A stretch of 36,477 bases of DNA from a virus: positions 1 through 36,477 of the IMG/VR virus record IMGVR_UViG_3300025483_000036, one strand, 5' to 3'. This document shows, piece after piece, positions 4,848-13,590 of this stretch (position 1 is its first letter; every line of letters begins with the position of its first letter). Under the pieces are notes generated by a model, which saw only the letters and a list, made by a program, of their open reading frames with translations, had not been told where the DNA came from and made no database searches. Position numbers and translations under genes: made by a program.

Positions 4848-7713
4848 CGTTTAATTTATAGTCAGGAAATTTTAGATACTGTTCGTTGCTATTACCAACA
4901 GTACTATCTATTACATACCTATCTACTTCAAAATCTATATTCTTAAAATCAAAACTACTTGCTTCGATATTATTTAAAACTTGTTGACCTGTACCTGGTT
5001 TACAATAACACAAAGGAACTGCCTTTATGTAACCTAATTCTTGTAAACTACCTTCTTGAGCAGTTCTCATCCATTTAGGCAAGAACTCTCTTTCTGTAGA
5101 TCCAACATTACTTATTGCATCACGCATTTTTTGTGTGTTAGAAACATATCTTACTTGATCATTGCCTCTATTAATTGTTACAAGATTACTATCAACTGTT
5201 ATAGTATCACCCTCTGGACGTTGTCGTCTTGTTTCAGGACTACTATAATTTAAATTAATTTCTACGTCTTCTGGGTCATTTCTAACATCCAAACTAAAGT
5301 CATCAATCGGTACTAACAAACTTCCTGTTCTTGTAAAAATTTCTAAAACTATATCGTCAATAGTATACACAGGGTCAAAGTTTCTGCCATCAATAACAAG
5401 AGAAGTAATTCCTTCACCTACATTACTTTCATCGTCTATTGTTTCTAATTTCACCATATCAGCTGATAATTTTTCGTTTACATTTATGTAAAATTGATCC
5501 ATAACTGTGCCTGTTGTTGGCTCATTTGGATCACGAACTTCTAAGTATACTACTTCGTATACAATATTATCATTTGCATCTGTAGCAATTGCTTTTTTTA
5601 GATTGCCAAATTGCATTCGTTGTCGTCTTTTGTTTTTTGCCATAGCAGGAACATAAGATGATACTTGTTTAGTTTCGATGCCTGCATATACTAACATTTC
5701 TAATTTCTTAACTACACCAAAGTTGTTATCATCTAATCGATAAATTAGATTCGGATTAAAAATATTACTATCTTTAAAGAACGTGTTTAACTTATTACGC
5801 TGTGTTGACCTTAACATTGGTCTAAAATATAAATTACTATATAGTGCTTCTGAAGGATCATTTACTTGCAATGTAAACGTTCTTGTTGTTACATCGTATC
5901 CGTACTTGTCTCTTGCACTAACAGTAAATGTAAATTTTCGATCAAAAGATGTAGTTCCTGCATCAAATGTGGTACTATTACTATCAAAGAAAATTAACCC
6001 GTTTCGAGTATCAGTAGCAAATTGTGATGCTTTACCAATTATTTGCCCTAATTGATTAATAGCTAAACCCGGAGGCAAACTTCCACTTACTAAGTTATAA
6101 GCTACATTTGCATTAGGAACTGACGAAGTTGCTGATATTTCTAAATTACTTATGATGTTTGATCTAATAATTCCTAAATCGCTATCAGTGTTCCATACTA
6201 TTTCACTGTCTACATCTCCTAAGAATTTAATAGAAAATGTTTTACTATTGCTTATAGTATCCACTTCTATACCAGTATTAATAACTTGAGTGTACTCTTG
6301 ATTTTTTCTAATAACTGGAATTGTTTCTGCTGGATTTACTTCTGTTAATGGATCGTAAGGTACAATAGCCTGTGGATCAGCAAATATTACTCTTTCTTTT
6401 ATTCTTATTTCGTCGTAATTTTCATTTAGTGTATTAATAGAAAGAATTGTTAATGTATTGTTAAACGGAAATCTCCATATAGTTCCTATTAAACTTTGCT
6501 CAAGATCAACGTCATTAAGTTTATTAATCTTAATAAAATGTTCTCCTACATTAGATCTTATTGCAGGATATACATCTTCAAATATTGTAAAAGTAACATT
6601 TTCCAAAGATGAATTAGCTTTAAATCTTGTTGCTCTAACAGTAAATTTATAGTCTTCGCTAATAGCTGCTTGATATGGAGTACGTCCAGCAAGTTCTCCT
6701 GTAAGTCCGTCTAATTGTAATCCTGGAGGCAATTCACTTTTAGTATTGTCACCGTTTAATGGTAATAACTCGTAAGTTATTAACCCATTAGAATTTGCAG
6801 GATCGAGTGTTTCTAAAAATATAGTCATATAATTATTTGCTCGTCTAACACCTAACTTATCTGGTGTTAGCCATATAATATTTCTAAATGATGTCCCGTC
6901 AGCAGTAAATGTCCCACTACCTGCTGTCATTAATGTATTGTCAGCTTTAAGGAAGTCGTCGCCTACAACAAATATTTTAAATACTCTGTTTACTTCAACG
7001 TCACCGTCTGTAACAGTTACAATAAATTCATACGTCCTGTTAAGTTTTTTTGGTGCTTTATCTCTTCTTGACGAATCGTATTGATCAATGTCATAGAAAA
7101 AGCTATCAAATCCTTGTGTCGAAAGTTGAACACTATAATCATACGGTTGACTATCAAATGTTGTAATATCAAAATCACCATCGGATGCTGCTGCTGCATC
7201 TAATGCTAATAAAGGATCGATAATACCTTGTATTTTTCCGTCTGTACTTAATTTTAATCCAGGCGGTAACTCGCCGTTATTTGATTTTATATAATACTCT
7301 AAAACATCACCTGCTGGTAAATCGTCGTCAGTAGCAAATAATTGATAGTTAACTACACTATTATCTAAAATAAATGTAAGATCATTATTACCTACCGGAA
7401 GACTACCTGCATTAGTTGTCCAAACAGGTGAATCAGGACCTACAATAGTCATTGTAAATGTATTATCTTGAAACAGTACTCCAATTTGTGCTCTAATTAC
7501 AAATTTATAATCTGTAGATTTTATTACTTGCATCGGAGTACCGACTAAGTTAGTTTCATCTATTTTTATACCAGGGGGAATTTCGCCACTTATTTTTTTC
7601 AATACAACTTGTGTACTATCAACACTATCAGAAATAGGTAAAGGTAATTGAGAAATTGTTACTTCCTCAGAAAATGTACCTAAATTAACTTGATTTTCGC
7701 TCCAAAGATGCAT
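4843..7713 (-). CDS. Large virion protein with putative Ig-like (He_PIG) repeats, 956 aa
   Basis: The protein carries at least four copies of the 'G.(L/I)PPG(L/I)....G.(L/I).G' signature of putative Ig/cadherin-like domains: SGEIPPGIKI (near residue 45), NGELPPGLKL (near 150), SELPPGLQLDG (near 330) and SGSLPPGLAI (near 545). Each is followed by a strand such as YKFVIRA or FTVRA. Such domains form elongated, often surface-binding rods. A Cys-containing segment (VPLCYCKPGTGQQ) lies near the C terminus. Start ATG at 7713 (MHLWSENQVNLG) has an AAAGGA site 7 nt upstream and a GATAAATA late box about 17 nt upstream. No signal peptide or enzyme motif. Likely a tail-fibre or baseplate-associated protein that contacts the cell surface; exact position in the virion is unknown. 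Confidence 0.78.
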   Translation of the reverse strand: MHLWSENQVNLGTFSEEVTISQLPLPISDSVDSTQVVLKKISGEIPPGIKIDETNLVGTPMQVIKSTDYKFVIRAQIGVLFQDNTFTMTIVGPDSPVWTTNAGSLPVGNNDLTFILDNSVVNYQLFATDDDLPAGDVLEYYIKSNNGELPPGLKLSTDGKIQGIIDPLLALDAAAASDGDFDITTFDSQPYDYSVQLSTQGFDSFFYDIDQYDSSRRDKAPKKLNRTYEFIVTVTDGDVEVNRVFKIFVVGDDFLKADNTLMTAGSGTFTADGTSFRNIIWLTPDKLGVRRANNYMTIFLETLDPANSNGLITYELLPLNGDNTKSELPPGLQLDGLTGELAGRTPYQAAISEDYKFTVRATRFKANSSLENVTFTIFEDVYPAIRSNVGEHFIKINKLNDVDLEQSLIGTIWRFPFNNTLTILSINTLNENYDEIRIKERVIFADPQAIVPYDPLTEVNPAETIPVIRKNQEYTQVINTGIEVDTISNSKTFSIKFLGDVDSEIVWNTDSDLGIIRSNIISNLEISATSSVPNANVAYNLVSGSLPPGLAINQLGQIIGKASQFATDTRNGLIFFDSNSTTFDAGTTSFDRKFTFTVSARDKYGYDVTTRTFTLQVNDPSEALYSNLYFRPMLRSTQRNKLNTFFKDSNIFNPNLIYRLDDNNFGVVKKLEMLVYAGIETKQVSSYVPAMAKNKRRQRMQFGNLKKAIATDANDNIVYEVVYLEVRDPNEPTTGTVMDQFYINVNEKLSADMVKLETIDDESNVGEGITSLVIDGRNFDPVYTIDDIVLEIFTRTGSLLVPIDDFSLDVRNDPEDVEINLNYSSPETRRQRPEGDTITVDSNLVTINRGNDQVRYVSNTQKMRDAISNVGSTEREFLPKWMRTAQEGSLQELGYIKAVPLCYCKPGTGQQVLNNIEASSFDFKNIDFEVDRYVIDSTVGNSNEQYLKFPDYKLNV

Positions 7714-7730
7714 ACACGATTCCTTTATAA

Positions 7731-7738
7731 TATTTATC
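7731..7738 (-). promoter_or_regulatory. T4-like late promoter box (GATAAATA)
   Basis: GATAAATA on the minus strand, 18 nt upstream of the 956-aa gene. The surrounding ACGATAAATATTA then AAAGGAAT is nearly identical to the box upstream of the Fe-S carrier gene at 32417-32424, which supports a functional element. Confidence 0.68.
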
Positions 7739-7741
7739 GTA

Positions 7742-8479
7742 TTATACTGATACCAGTTCGCCTAAGTCTAAATCTATTGCTGAAGGTGAAGTAACACTAC
7801 CAAATTCAACATTAGATGTTGAAATTATTAAATCAAATACATTGTTGACTTGTATAGTGCTAAAGGATCCAAAATCGTATTCGGTAAGGTATGGAGTAAA
7901 GTCAGTTCCGCCTAATGTTCCGTCCACGTTGCCATAAAAGGTTTGTGTTTGGCTATCAATAATTAACGAACTATCGTCACTTGCATATATGTCACCTTGC
8001 ATATCTGCAACAACTCTATAGTCGTTACCTTGTAAATTGCCTCCTAAGGACGGAGACAAATCATTAACTAATGCTGTAGCTATTTTTAATTTATTATCTT
8101 CAATTGTAACCGTATCAACTGTGCCTACAGATTCGACTTTAAGTAGATTATTATATGTACTAATATCAGTTTGAGTTACGCCATCGCCTTGTACTGTAAA
8201 TGCAGGCTGTGTATTAGCAATAGTTATTGTTGTACTATCAAATGTTATGCCAACATTAGTTCCTGCAACAAGTGTTTTAAAACTTAAATTATTAGATGTT
8301 TCGCCAGCAAATATTTCAACTCCGCTACCTGCATTACTTGCAGTAGTTTGGTCAAGTGTTGCAACTTCGTTATTAATTAAATTTAAATTGCTATTTACTT
8401 TTACAAAAGCCTCTCGCAGATCATCACCTGTTCCGTCATTTGCTGAATTACCAATATTAATTAAACTTAAATCTGCCAT
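7742..8479 (-). CDS. Virion structural protein with NDGTGD N-terminal module, 245 aa
   Basis: Begins MADLSLINIGNSANDGTGDD and continues LREAFVKVNSNLNLIN, a phage attachment-like module (N-D-G-T-G-D, then a helix with 'AF.KVN.N') that also starts the 2763-aa giant. Residues 45-200 are beta-rich with GVEIFAGETSNNLSFKTL and 'LSPSLGGNLQGNDYRV', a 'P.LGGNLD' segment repeated in the 1159-aa fibre. ATG at 8479 has a GAGGAA ribosome site. Upstream, only a poorer CTAAATA late-like box (8498-8504) is seen. The size suggests a short fibre or connector carrying the common N-terminal docking module. No catalytic motif. Confidence 0.75.
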   Translation of the reverse strand: MADLSLINIGNSANDGTGDDLREAFVKVNSNLNLINNEVATLDQTTASNAGSGVEIFAGETSNNLSFKTLVAGTNVGITFDSTTITIANTQPAFTVQGDGVTQTDISTYNNLLKVESVGTVDTVTIEDNKLKIATALVNDLSPSLGGNLQGNDYRVVADMQGDIYASDDSSLIIDSQTQTFYGNVDGTLGGTDFTPYLTEYDFGSFSTIQVNNVFDLIISTSNVEFGSVTSPSAIDLDLGELVSV

Positions 8480-8500
8480 GTTATATTCCTCTTACAGTAT

Positions 8501-10102
8501 TTAGCTCTTCTTAAAAGTTACGTTGGTCATTACAATTGGTTTTGAACGTTGAAATGGCATATACGCAATTCTATTATTTCCGCCTTGAATACTATCTTGG
8601 TCGTCAAAATCGTCTGTAGCACCTTCGTATAATAACCCCGGTGTACTTTTGTCAATCATCCACTGCTTTAATTCAGCAGGAGTCATCCATGGATACAATT
8701 CAAGTACACATGCTAACATACCGCACACACTTGGCGATGCCATTGATGTTCCACTAATCTTCATTAAATAACTACTTGTGTCTAAAGCATTTTGAACTCT
8801 TGAAGGGCCACTGGCTTGTATATCATTTGTGTTTGCTGCATTATCTGTACTACTAACACTAAAAATATTTGTTCCAGGTGCGTATATATCAACACCAGGA
8901 CCACATTCGCTTGACTCTGCTTTGTGTTCTAATCCGCCTTGATATGTAATATCCATATTACCTACTAATATAGCATCTGGTCCTGCTGGAGAACTTCCAC
9001 GATGATAATACTCTGACCCAGTATTTGTGACTACTAAGTTATTCCAGTCTGTGCCACCTGATCGATCTACTTTATGATATTTGTTTCCTGCTGCAACACA
9101 AACATGAACACCTTCGTCTATAAGTTCTTGTAAATCTACATCTACAGAACTAACTCTGTTGTTCATTTTATAATTTTGACCAGCTGCTGCGCCACTTAGT
9201 GGAACAAGACCATAATTTTGATATCTATAATTGGCGTTTGGTTCTTGTGTAGTATTTGTATCAGTATGCGTTACACCTCTAAATGTTAAAGAAGTAACTG
9301 TGTTATAGTATAGTAAATATCCCCAACTCATGTTAACAATAGTAGGACGTTTATAACCTGTTGCAGGGTCAACTGGCTTTGCACGATGCCAAAGTTTAAT
9401 TTGATCAAACGCAACACTTGGAGATATTCCGCCACCTTCGGAGCCTGTAAGTCCAGCAATTTTTTGACTATAAATTGCTGAGCCTCTTGCCCATCCTACT
9501 GTACGTCCACATGCTGTTCCTGCAACGTGCGATCCGTGTCCGTCATAGTCAAGATAATGATTAGCCGGCATAGTTCCTGCTGTTCCGCTGGCAGTATACC
9601 AATCAAGTTCTACACACCTCGATACTCCATTTTCATCTGTAAATTCAACATCGTCAAAATCTACTCCGCCGTCTTGTATAACAACATCGACACCTTTGCC
9701 GGTTAAAGTATAGTTATATGTACCGTTGTAATTAGTTACACCACTACCCCATGGATCAGCATTGTTTATACTTCTACCTATAGTCCAAGGTAGTTCACTG
9801 GCTGTTATAGAACTTGTTTTTCTAAAATTGCCTGTTTGTGTTGCTTTATGTTCAATAACTAAGTCTGGATTATCTTCTGGTGGAATATGTATATCATATA
9901 CTCTGTCATCATCTTTAAGAGCAGTTGCTTCATCGTCTGTTAAGTTATAGTGTGTCATTCTATAACTACCTGGGCGAGCATTTGCAACACCTACTGTACG
10001 TCCGGGTATTGCACCTTCGCCAGTCGAAGCAATCATTTCTGTGTTAAATTGGTCGTAATCTACATCTTTGTTTAATATTACGATATATTCTTTTTCTGAC
10101 AT
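8501..10102 (-). CDS. Subtilisin-like serine protease (peptidase S8)
   Basis: A 533-aa protein with a complete catalytic triad: Asp144 in VVIQDGGVDF, His189 in DYDGHGSHVAGTA, Ser453 in SGTSMASPSV, and the oxyanion Asn340 in CVAAGN. Residues 1-75 (EYIVILNKDVDYDQF onward) look like an I9-type propeptide or inhibitor domain, followed by a linker. There is no signal peptide, so it acts in the infected cell or in the virion, not through the Sec pathway. It sits between structural genes in a late-type operon, with AAGGA before the ATG at 10102. Possible roles are processing of the neighbouring fibre proteins, or digestion of host surface proteins by virions. Family assignment is strong; role is inference. 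Confidence 0.92.
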   Translation of the reverse strand: MSEKEYIVILNKDVDYDQFNTEMIASTGEGAIPGRTVGVANARPGSYRMTHYNLTDDEATALKDDDRVYDIHIPPEDNPDLVIEHKATQTGNFRKTSSITASELPWTIGRSINNADPWGSGVTNYNGTYNYTLTGKGVDVVIQDGGVDFDDVEFTDENGVSRCVELDWYTASGTAGTMPANHYLDYDGHGSHVAGTACGRTVGWARGSAIYSQKIAGLTGSEGGGISPSVAFDQIKLWHRAKPVDPATGYKRPTIVNMSWGYLLYYNTVTSLTFRGVTHTDTNTTQEPNANYRYQNYGLVPLSGAAAGQNYKMNNRVSSVDVDLQELIDEGVHVCVAAGNKYHKVDRSGGTDWNNLVVTNTGSEYYHRGSSPAGPDAILVGNMDITYQGGLEHKAESSECGPGVDIYAPGTNIFSVSSTDNAANTNDIQASGPSRVQNALDTSSYLMKISGTSMASPSVCGMLACVLELYPWMTPAELKQWMIDKSTPGLLYEGATDDFDDQDSIQGGNNRIAYMPFQRSKPIVMTNVTFKKS

Positions 10103-10110
10103 ATTAATCC

Positions 10111-10380
10111 TTAAACAATATTAATTGTGTTACCCATACTTGCATGTACCGTACATTGATAGTACAGTGTTGCTGGTGCGCTCATTGGAACTACAATTGT
10201 AACCTGGCCAGTTTCGTTGCTTGATACTGTAGATACTCCGGTCGTATATGCTGCACCACCATTAGACACTCTAATTTCAAATGGGTGTCCCGCAGCATTC
10301 ATATCAAATGTGTACGCTTCTCCTCTACGCAAATACAATACAGGATTATCTTCTGCTGTAGGGAACCAATAATTGTTCTC
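10111..10380 (-). other. Cupredoxin-like domain at the fibre C terminus
   Basis: Residues about 1071-1159 of the fibre show 'LYLRRGEAYTFDMN', AGHPFEI and YYQCTVHASMGN. His1102, Cys1146, His1149 and Met1152 give the H...C-x2-H-x2-M arrangement of type I copper sites, with the same loop spacing as amicyanin. Copper binding is predicted, not shown; the beta-sandwich could also be used only structurally. Confidence 0.72.
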
Positions 10381-13300
10381 GTCTGTAAAGGTATATGCAC
10401 TTGCACCATTATTAGTTACATCAAAATAATGTGATGCTGTTGAGAAATAAGTTAGATAATTGCTTCCGTCATTCATTAACGGTCTAAGTCTTCCGTCTGT
10501 GTGTGAAGTCTGCGGTAAATATAAATCATATGCATCACCTAATGGTGCTGCTTTTAATGTAGTTGAATTACCGACGGATGGCTTTAATTCTATACCAGTC
10601 ACATTATTTAACGTATACGTTGCAACATCTAAGTTTGCACTCAACGTTGGAGATGTATCATCGGATACATTTGATATTAATCCTCCCCAACCTGAATTGT
10701 AAACAGTTAAACGGCTATCAGTTGTATTAAATGCAAGATCACCGTCTTGCGCTGTAAGAGCACCTAACTGTGTTGTTGTGTATTGTTTTAATCTTAGAAC
10801 ACTATTTGAAATTACAACAGCATCACCTGCATCTAAGTTTAAGTTAGTTGCTGCTTCAAGTGTTGCTGCACCTGTGCTTGTAGTTTCAAATGTGTCAGCT
10901 GTAACAGTTCCACTAAATGTACCTGCACCTGTTATGTTAACATCGCCAGTACCAGTAATATTATTTGAGTTTAAATCTAAGTTGCCGCCAAGCTGTGGTG
11001 TTGTATCGTCAACAACATCGCCTCCACCGCCGGACTGTGCTACCCAGTTGTAATCTGTGCCAGTCCAACTTAAGACTTCGCCGGCTGTTGCACCTGGGAG
11101 ATTCAAATGATTATCTACACCTGAAGTAGTTAAGTATCCTTGAGTAGTTACATATGATTGTGTTGCATAAGTTGATAATGCACCCGAAGTTACAAATCCT
11201 TGACCATTTACATAACTTTGTGTTGCATATCCACTTACAACACCGTCTGCATATGATTCTGTTGCAAATCCTTGAGAAGTTACATATGATTGTGTTGCAT
11301 AACCTGATAAATCTGATGATACAAGAAATCCACTATTGTTTGAAAGCTCATTAGTAGTTGTTGGAATATCAGCTACAAGTGCAACTTGACCAGTTGCGTT
11401 AGGAAGCGTAATAGTTCTATCAGCCCCAACATCTTCTGCTACAAGAAAAGTTTCAAAGTCATCAGGAGTTGCGCCTTCAAATCTAATCCCTGTTGTTGCG
11501 ATTTGTGCAGCCGCATCATCACCATTAGCAACTACTGTAGCCAAAGTAATAGATGCAATTAAATTGTTGACTGCTGCTGCTGTTAAAATTTCAGTATCAT
11601 CATAATTAGCTTCGTCGCTTGATCCAATTAATGTACCTGTTTCAAAGTCTGCTGTTGTAATTTCTTGTATATATGTGCTTAGGTCTGGTGGAGTATAAGT
11701 AAACACACCAGTTGCACTTGCATATGTAAGAGCCGCAGTACCAGCCGCTGCGGTGCTAACACTAATGTCTGTTAGTGCAATACCACTTGGTGATGATATC
11801 CAAGCATAGTCTGTGCCAGACCAACTTAATATTTCATTGCTGCCTGCACCACTTACGTTAAGATGTGTGTTTACATCACTATCTGTATATGCTGCTGGTA
11901 TATCAGATGTAAGAGCCAATGTGCCTGTGCTACCTGGAATGGTATGAGTATTCAATGTTCCTGCGGTAATATTACCTGTAACACCTAAAGCATTTGTATC
12001 AGGATCAAAGGTTACTCCTGCATCTGTGTAAATTGTTTCTGCGGCTGCTGTGATATTATCATCTGGAACAAATGTTAAGAAGTGATTACCTGTTCTTCCG
12101 CTCTGCTGTATTGTTTTAACTGTGTCAGCTTCGGTAGCATTTGCAACAGTTGAAATACTTGCACTAATTGTAATTTTACCTTCAGCGTCACTTGATGTTG
12201 TTACGTTTGTGCCGCCTGCTATTTGTAATACTTCTCCAGTGCCTATAATTTGTTCTGTACTATCGTCCGCAGCAACTACCAATTCTCCACCAAGTGATGT
12301 TGGTTTGTTTGCTAAGTTGTTATAGTTAAGAAAGTATGCACTATCAAAGCCATCTAATGTGTCTGCATCTGTGCCTGCACCGCCTGTTGTTGCATCAGCA
12401 CCTGGTGCCCAGTTTGAACCGTTCCATTTTAACACTTGTCCTGGTGTAGGAGGTGTTGTTACAGTATCTACATCACTTAGTGCATTAACACTTAGGCTTC
12501 CTATGCCTGAAATATATCCTGCATTATTTGTTAGTGAAGTTATGTTATCACTTGGTTGTACAGCAGAGTCTGCTAATGCACCCTGTGTAGATGTTGCAGC
12601 GTTTGTAATACCGTATCCTGCTATTGTTGTTGGCTTGTTTGTTAACGTACCAAATTCTCCGTTAAACGCATCTGTAATTCCGTATCCTGATATTGTAGTT
12701 GGCTTACTTGTTAGATCTGCAAAAGCAACAGTTGTTAAAAATCCACTGTCGTTTGTAAGATTGCTTGTAGCTGTAGGTACATCTGATGAATTAGCAAGCT
12801 CTACCCAATTGCCGCTATGGGCAAAGTAACCTTTACCGGTAGCATGAACATGTGCAAACATACCATGATATGTACTTGCAGTCGGCAAGTCTACTAAGTC
12901 AGCATACACATTTGAATATAAAATCTTATACGAACCAAAATCAATATCTGCGCCTGTTGTTATGTATCCTGCATCATTTGCAAGACCCGATACATTGTCG
13001 CCTGGCTGCACAGCAGATGTTGCAGATACACCTTGTGCAGATGTTGCAGCGTCCGTAATACCATAACCGACTAATGTAGTTGGAGCGTTATTAACCCTTG
13101 CCCATTCTAAAGATGAAGTTTGATCTAAATAATTTGCATCGTTAACAAACGCACTTACACCTGAAGGTTTAGTATATGATATAGTTATATTACCCTCAGC
13201 ATCGCTTGATGTTGAAATATCGCCGCCACCCGCAAATTTTATACTTTCGCCGCTTGTAACTTGACGTATAGTTGAATCGTCTGCTGCTACTCCAAAATCA

Positions 13301-13590
13301 AAATTAGCAAAGCCGTCGACACCGCCACCGCTTGCTGGTTTGTCAACGAATGTAAAGTTTCCGTTGCCATCTGTCTGTAGTATTTGGCCGTTGCTGCCGT
13401 CTGTTATACCTAAGTCTGACAATGTAGACGGTATTGTTGGTGTGCCTGTTAGACTTGCATATGATCCATCAAAGTCGCCTATTACTTCTATTGTTGTAAA
13501 ATTATTATTTACAGTAGTAAATGCTTCTCTAATATCATCCTCAAATGTTAAACTTCCTTTTGCAAACTTGTTGACATTTATATTTGCCAT
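10111..13590 (-). CDS. Tail-fibre-like protein with YGITDA and ATQSYV repeats and C-terminal cupredoxin domain, 1159 aa
   Basis: N terminus (VNKFAKGSLTFEDDIREAFT, then VNNNFTTIE) is the same type of docking module as in neighbouring fibres. Residues about 50-400 contain repeated 'PTT..GYGITDA' and 'AVQP.DN(I/V)..L.N.AGYI' units typical of phage tail fibres. Around 750-830 there are four ATQSYV/ATESYA stalk-like repeats, followed by 'TPQLGGNLDLNSNNITG'. The last about 90 residues form a cupredoxin-like domain (separate entry). ATG at 13590 shares one base with the stop of the 3366-aa gene (TAATG) and has AGGAG upstream. Likely a trimeric fibre expressed by read-through from the giant gene. The adhesin role is inferred from family. 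Confidence 0.83.
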   Translation of the reverse strand: MANINVNKFAKGSLTFEDDIREAFTTVNNNFTTIEVIGDFDGSYASLTGTPTIPSTLSDLGITDGSNGQILQTDGNGNFTFVDKPASGGGVDGFANFDFGVAADDSTIRQVTSGESIKFAGGGDISTSSDAEGNITISYTKPSGVSAFVNDANYLDQTSSLEWARVNNAPTTLVGYGITDAATSAQGVSATSAVQPGDNVSGLANDAGYITTGADIDFGSYKILYSNVYADLVDLPTASTYHGMFAHVHATGKGYFAHSGNWVELANSSDVPTATSNLTNDSGFLTTVAFADLTSKPTTISGYGITDAFNGEFGTLTNKPTTIAGYGITNAATSTQGALADSAVQPSDNITSLTNNAGYISGIGSLSVNALSDVDTVTTPPTPGQVLKWNGSNWAPGADATTGGAGTDADTLDGFDSAYFLNYNNLANKPTSLGGELVVAADDSTEQIIGTGEVLQIAGGTNVTTSSDAEGKITISASISTVANATEADTVKTIQQSGRTGNHFLTFVPDDNITAAAETIYTDAGVTFDPDTNALGVTGNITAGTLNTHTIPGSTGTLALTSDIPAAYTDSDVNTHLNVSGAGSNEILSWSGTDYAWISSPSGIALTDISVSTAAAGTAALTYASATGVFTYTPPDLSTYIQEITTADFETGTLIGSSDEANYDDTEILTAAAVNNLIASITLATVVANGDDAAAQIATTGIRFEGATPDDFETFLVAEDVGADRTITLPNATGQVALVADIPTTTNELSNNSGFLVSSDLSGYATQSYVTSQGFATESYADGVVSGYATQSYVNGQGFVTSGALSTYATQSYVTTQGYLTTSGVDNHLNLPGATAGEVLSWTGTDYNWVAQSGGGGDVVDDTTPQLGGNLDLNSNNITGTGDVNITGAGTFSGTVTADTFETTSTGAATLEAATNLNLDAGDAVVISNSVLRLKQYTTTQLGALTAQDGDLAFNTTDSRLTVYNSGWGGLISNVSDDTSPTLSANLDVATYTLNNVTGIELKPSVGNSTTLKAAPLGDAYDLYLPQTSHTDGRLRPLMNDGSNYLTYFSTASHYFDVTNNGASAYTFTDENNYWFPTAEDNPVLYLRRGEAYTFDMNAAGHPFEIRVSNGGAAYTTGVSTVSSNETGQVTIVVPMSAPATLYYQCTVHASMGNTINIV
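11103..11331 (-). repeat. ATQSYV stalk repeats inside the fibre gene
   Basis: Four near-copies of a 15-20 residue unit (YATQSYVTSQGF, ATESYADG, YATQSYVNGQGF, YATQSYVTTQGY) are encoded by near-identical DNA, with the plus-strand word gattgtgttgcat recurring. The pattern suggests a trimeric stalk and gives a substrate for slippage or recombination. Confidence 0.7.
12500..13110 (-). repeat. YGITDA-type tail-fibre repeats
   Basis: Three 'PTT(I/L).GYGIT(D/N)A' units and two 'SAVQP.DN' plus 'NAGYI' units occur within the 1159-aa fibre. The 'KPTT..GYGITDA' repeat is a widespread phage tail-fibre element. Confidence 0.75.

Noticed and set aside
8498-8504. CTAAATA late-like box before the 245-aa gene
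   Set aside because: Differs from TATAAATA at the two outer positions; in AT-rich DNA this is expected by chance.
12359-12829. 156-codon plus-strand frame in the 1159-aa fibre gene
   Set aside because: Antisense to YGITDA repeats, no ribosome site, no recognisable domain.
11103-13110. CRISPR-like or tandem DNA repeat array
   Set aside because: Repeats are in frame, protein-coding and diverged; there are no unique spacers of even length.
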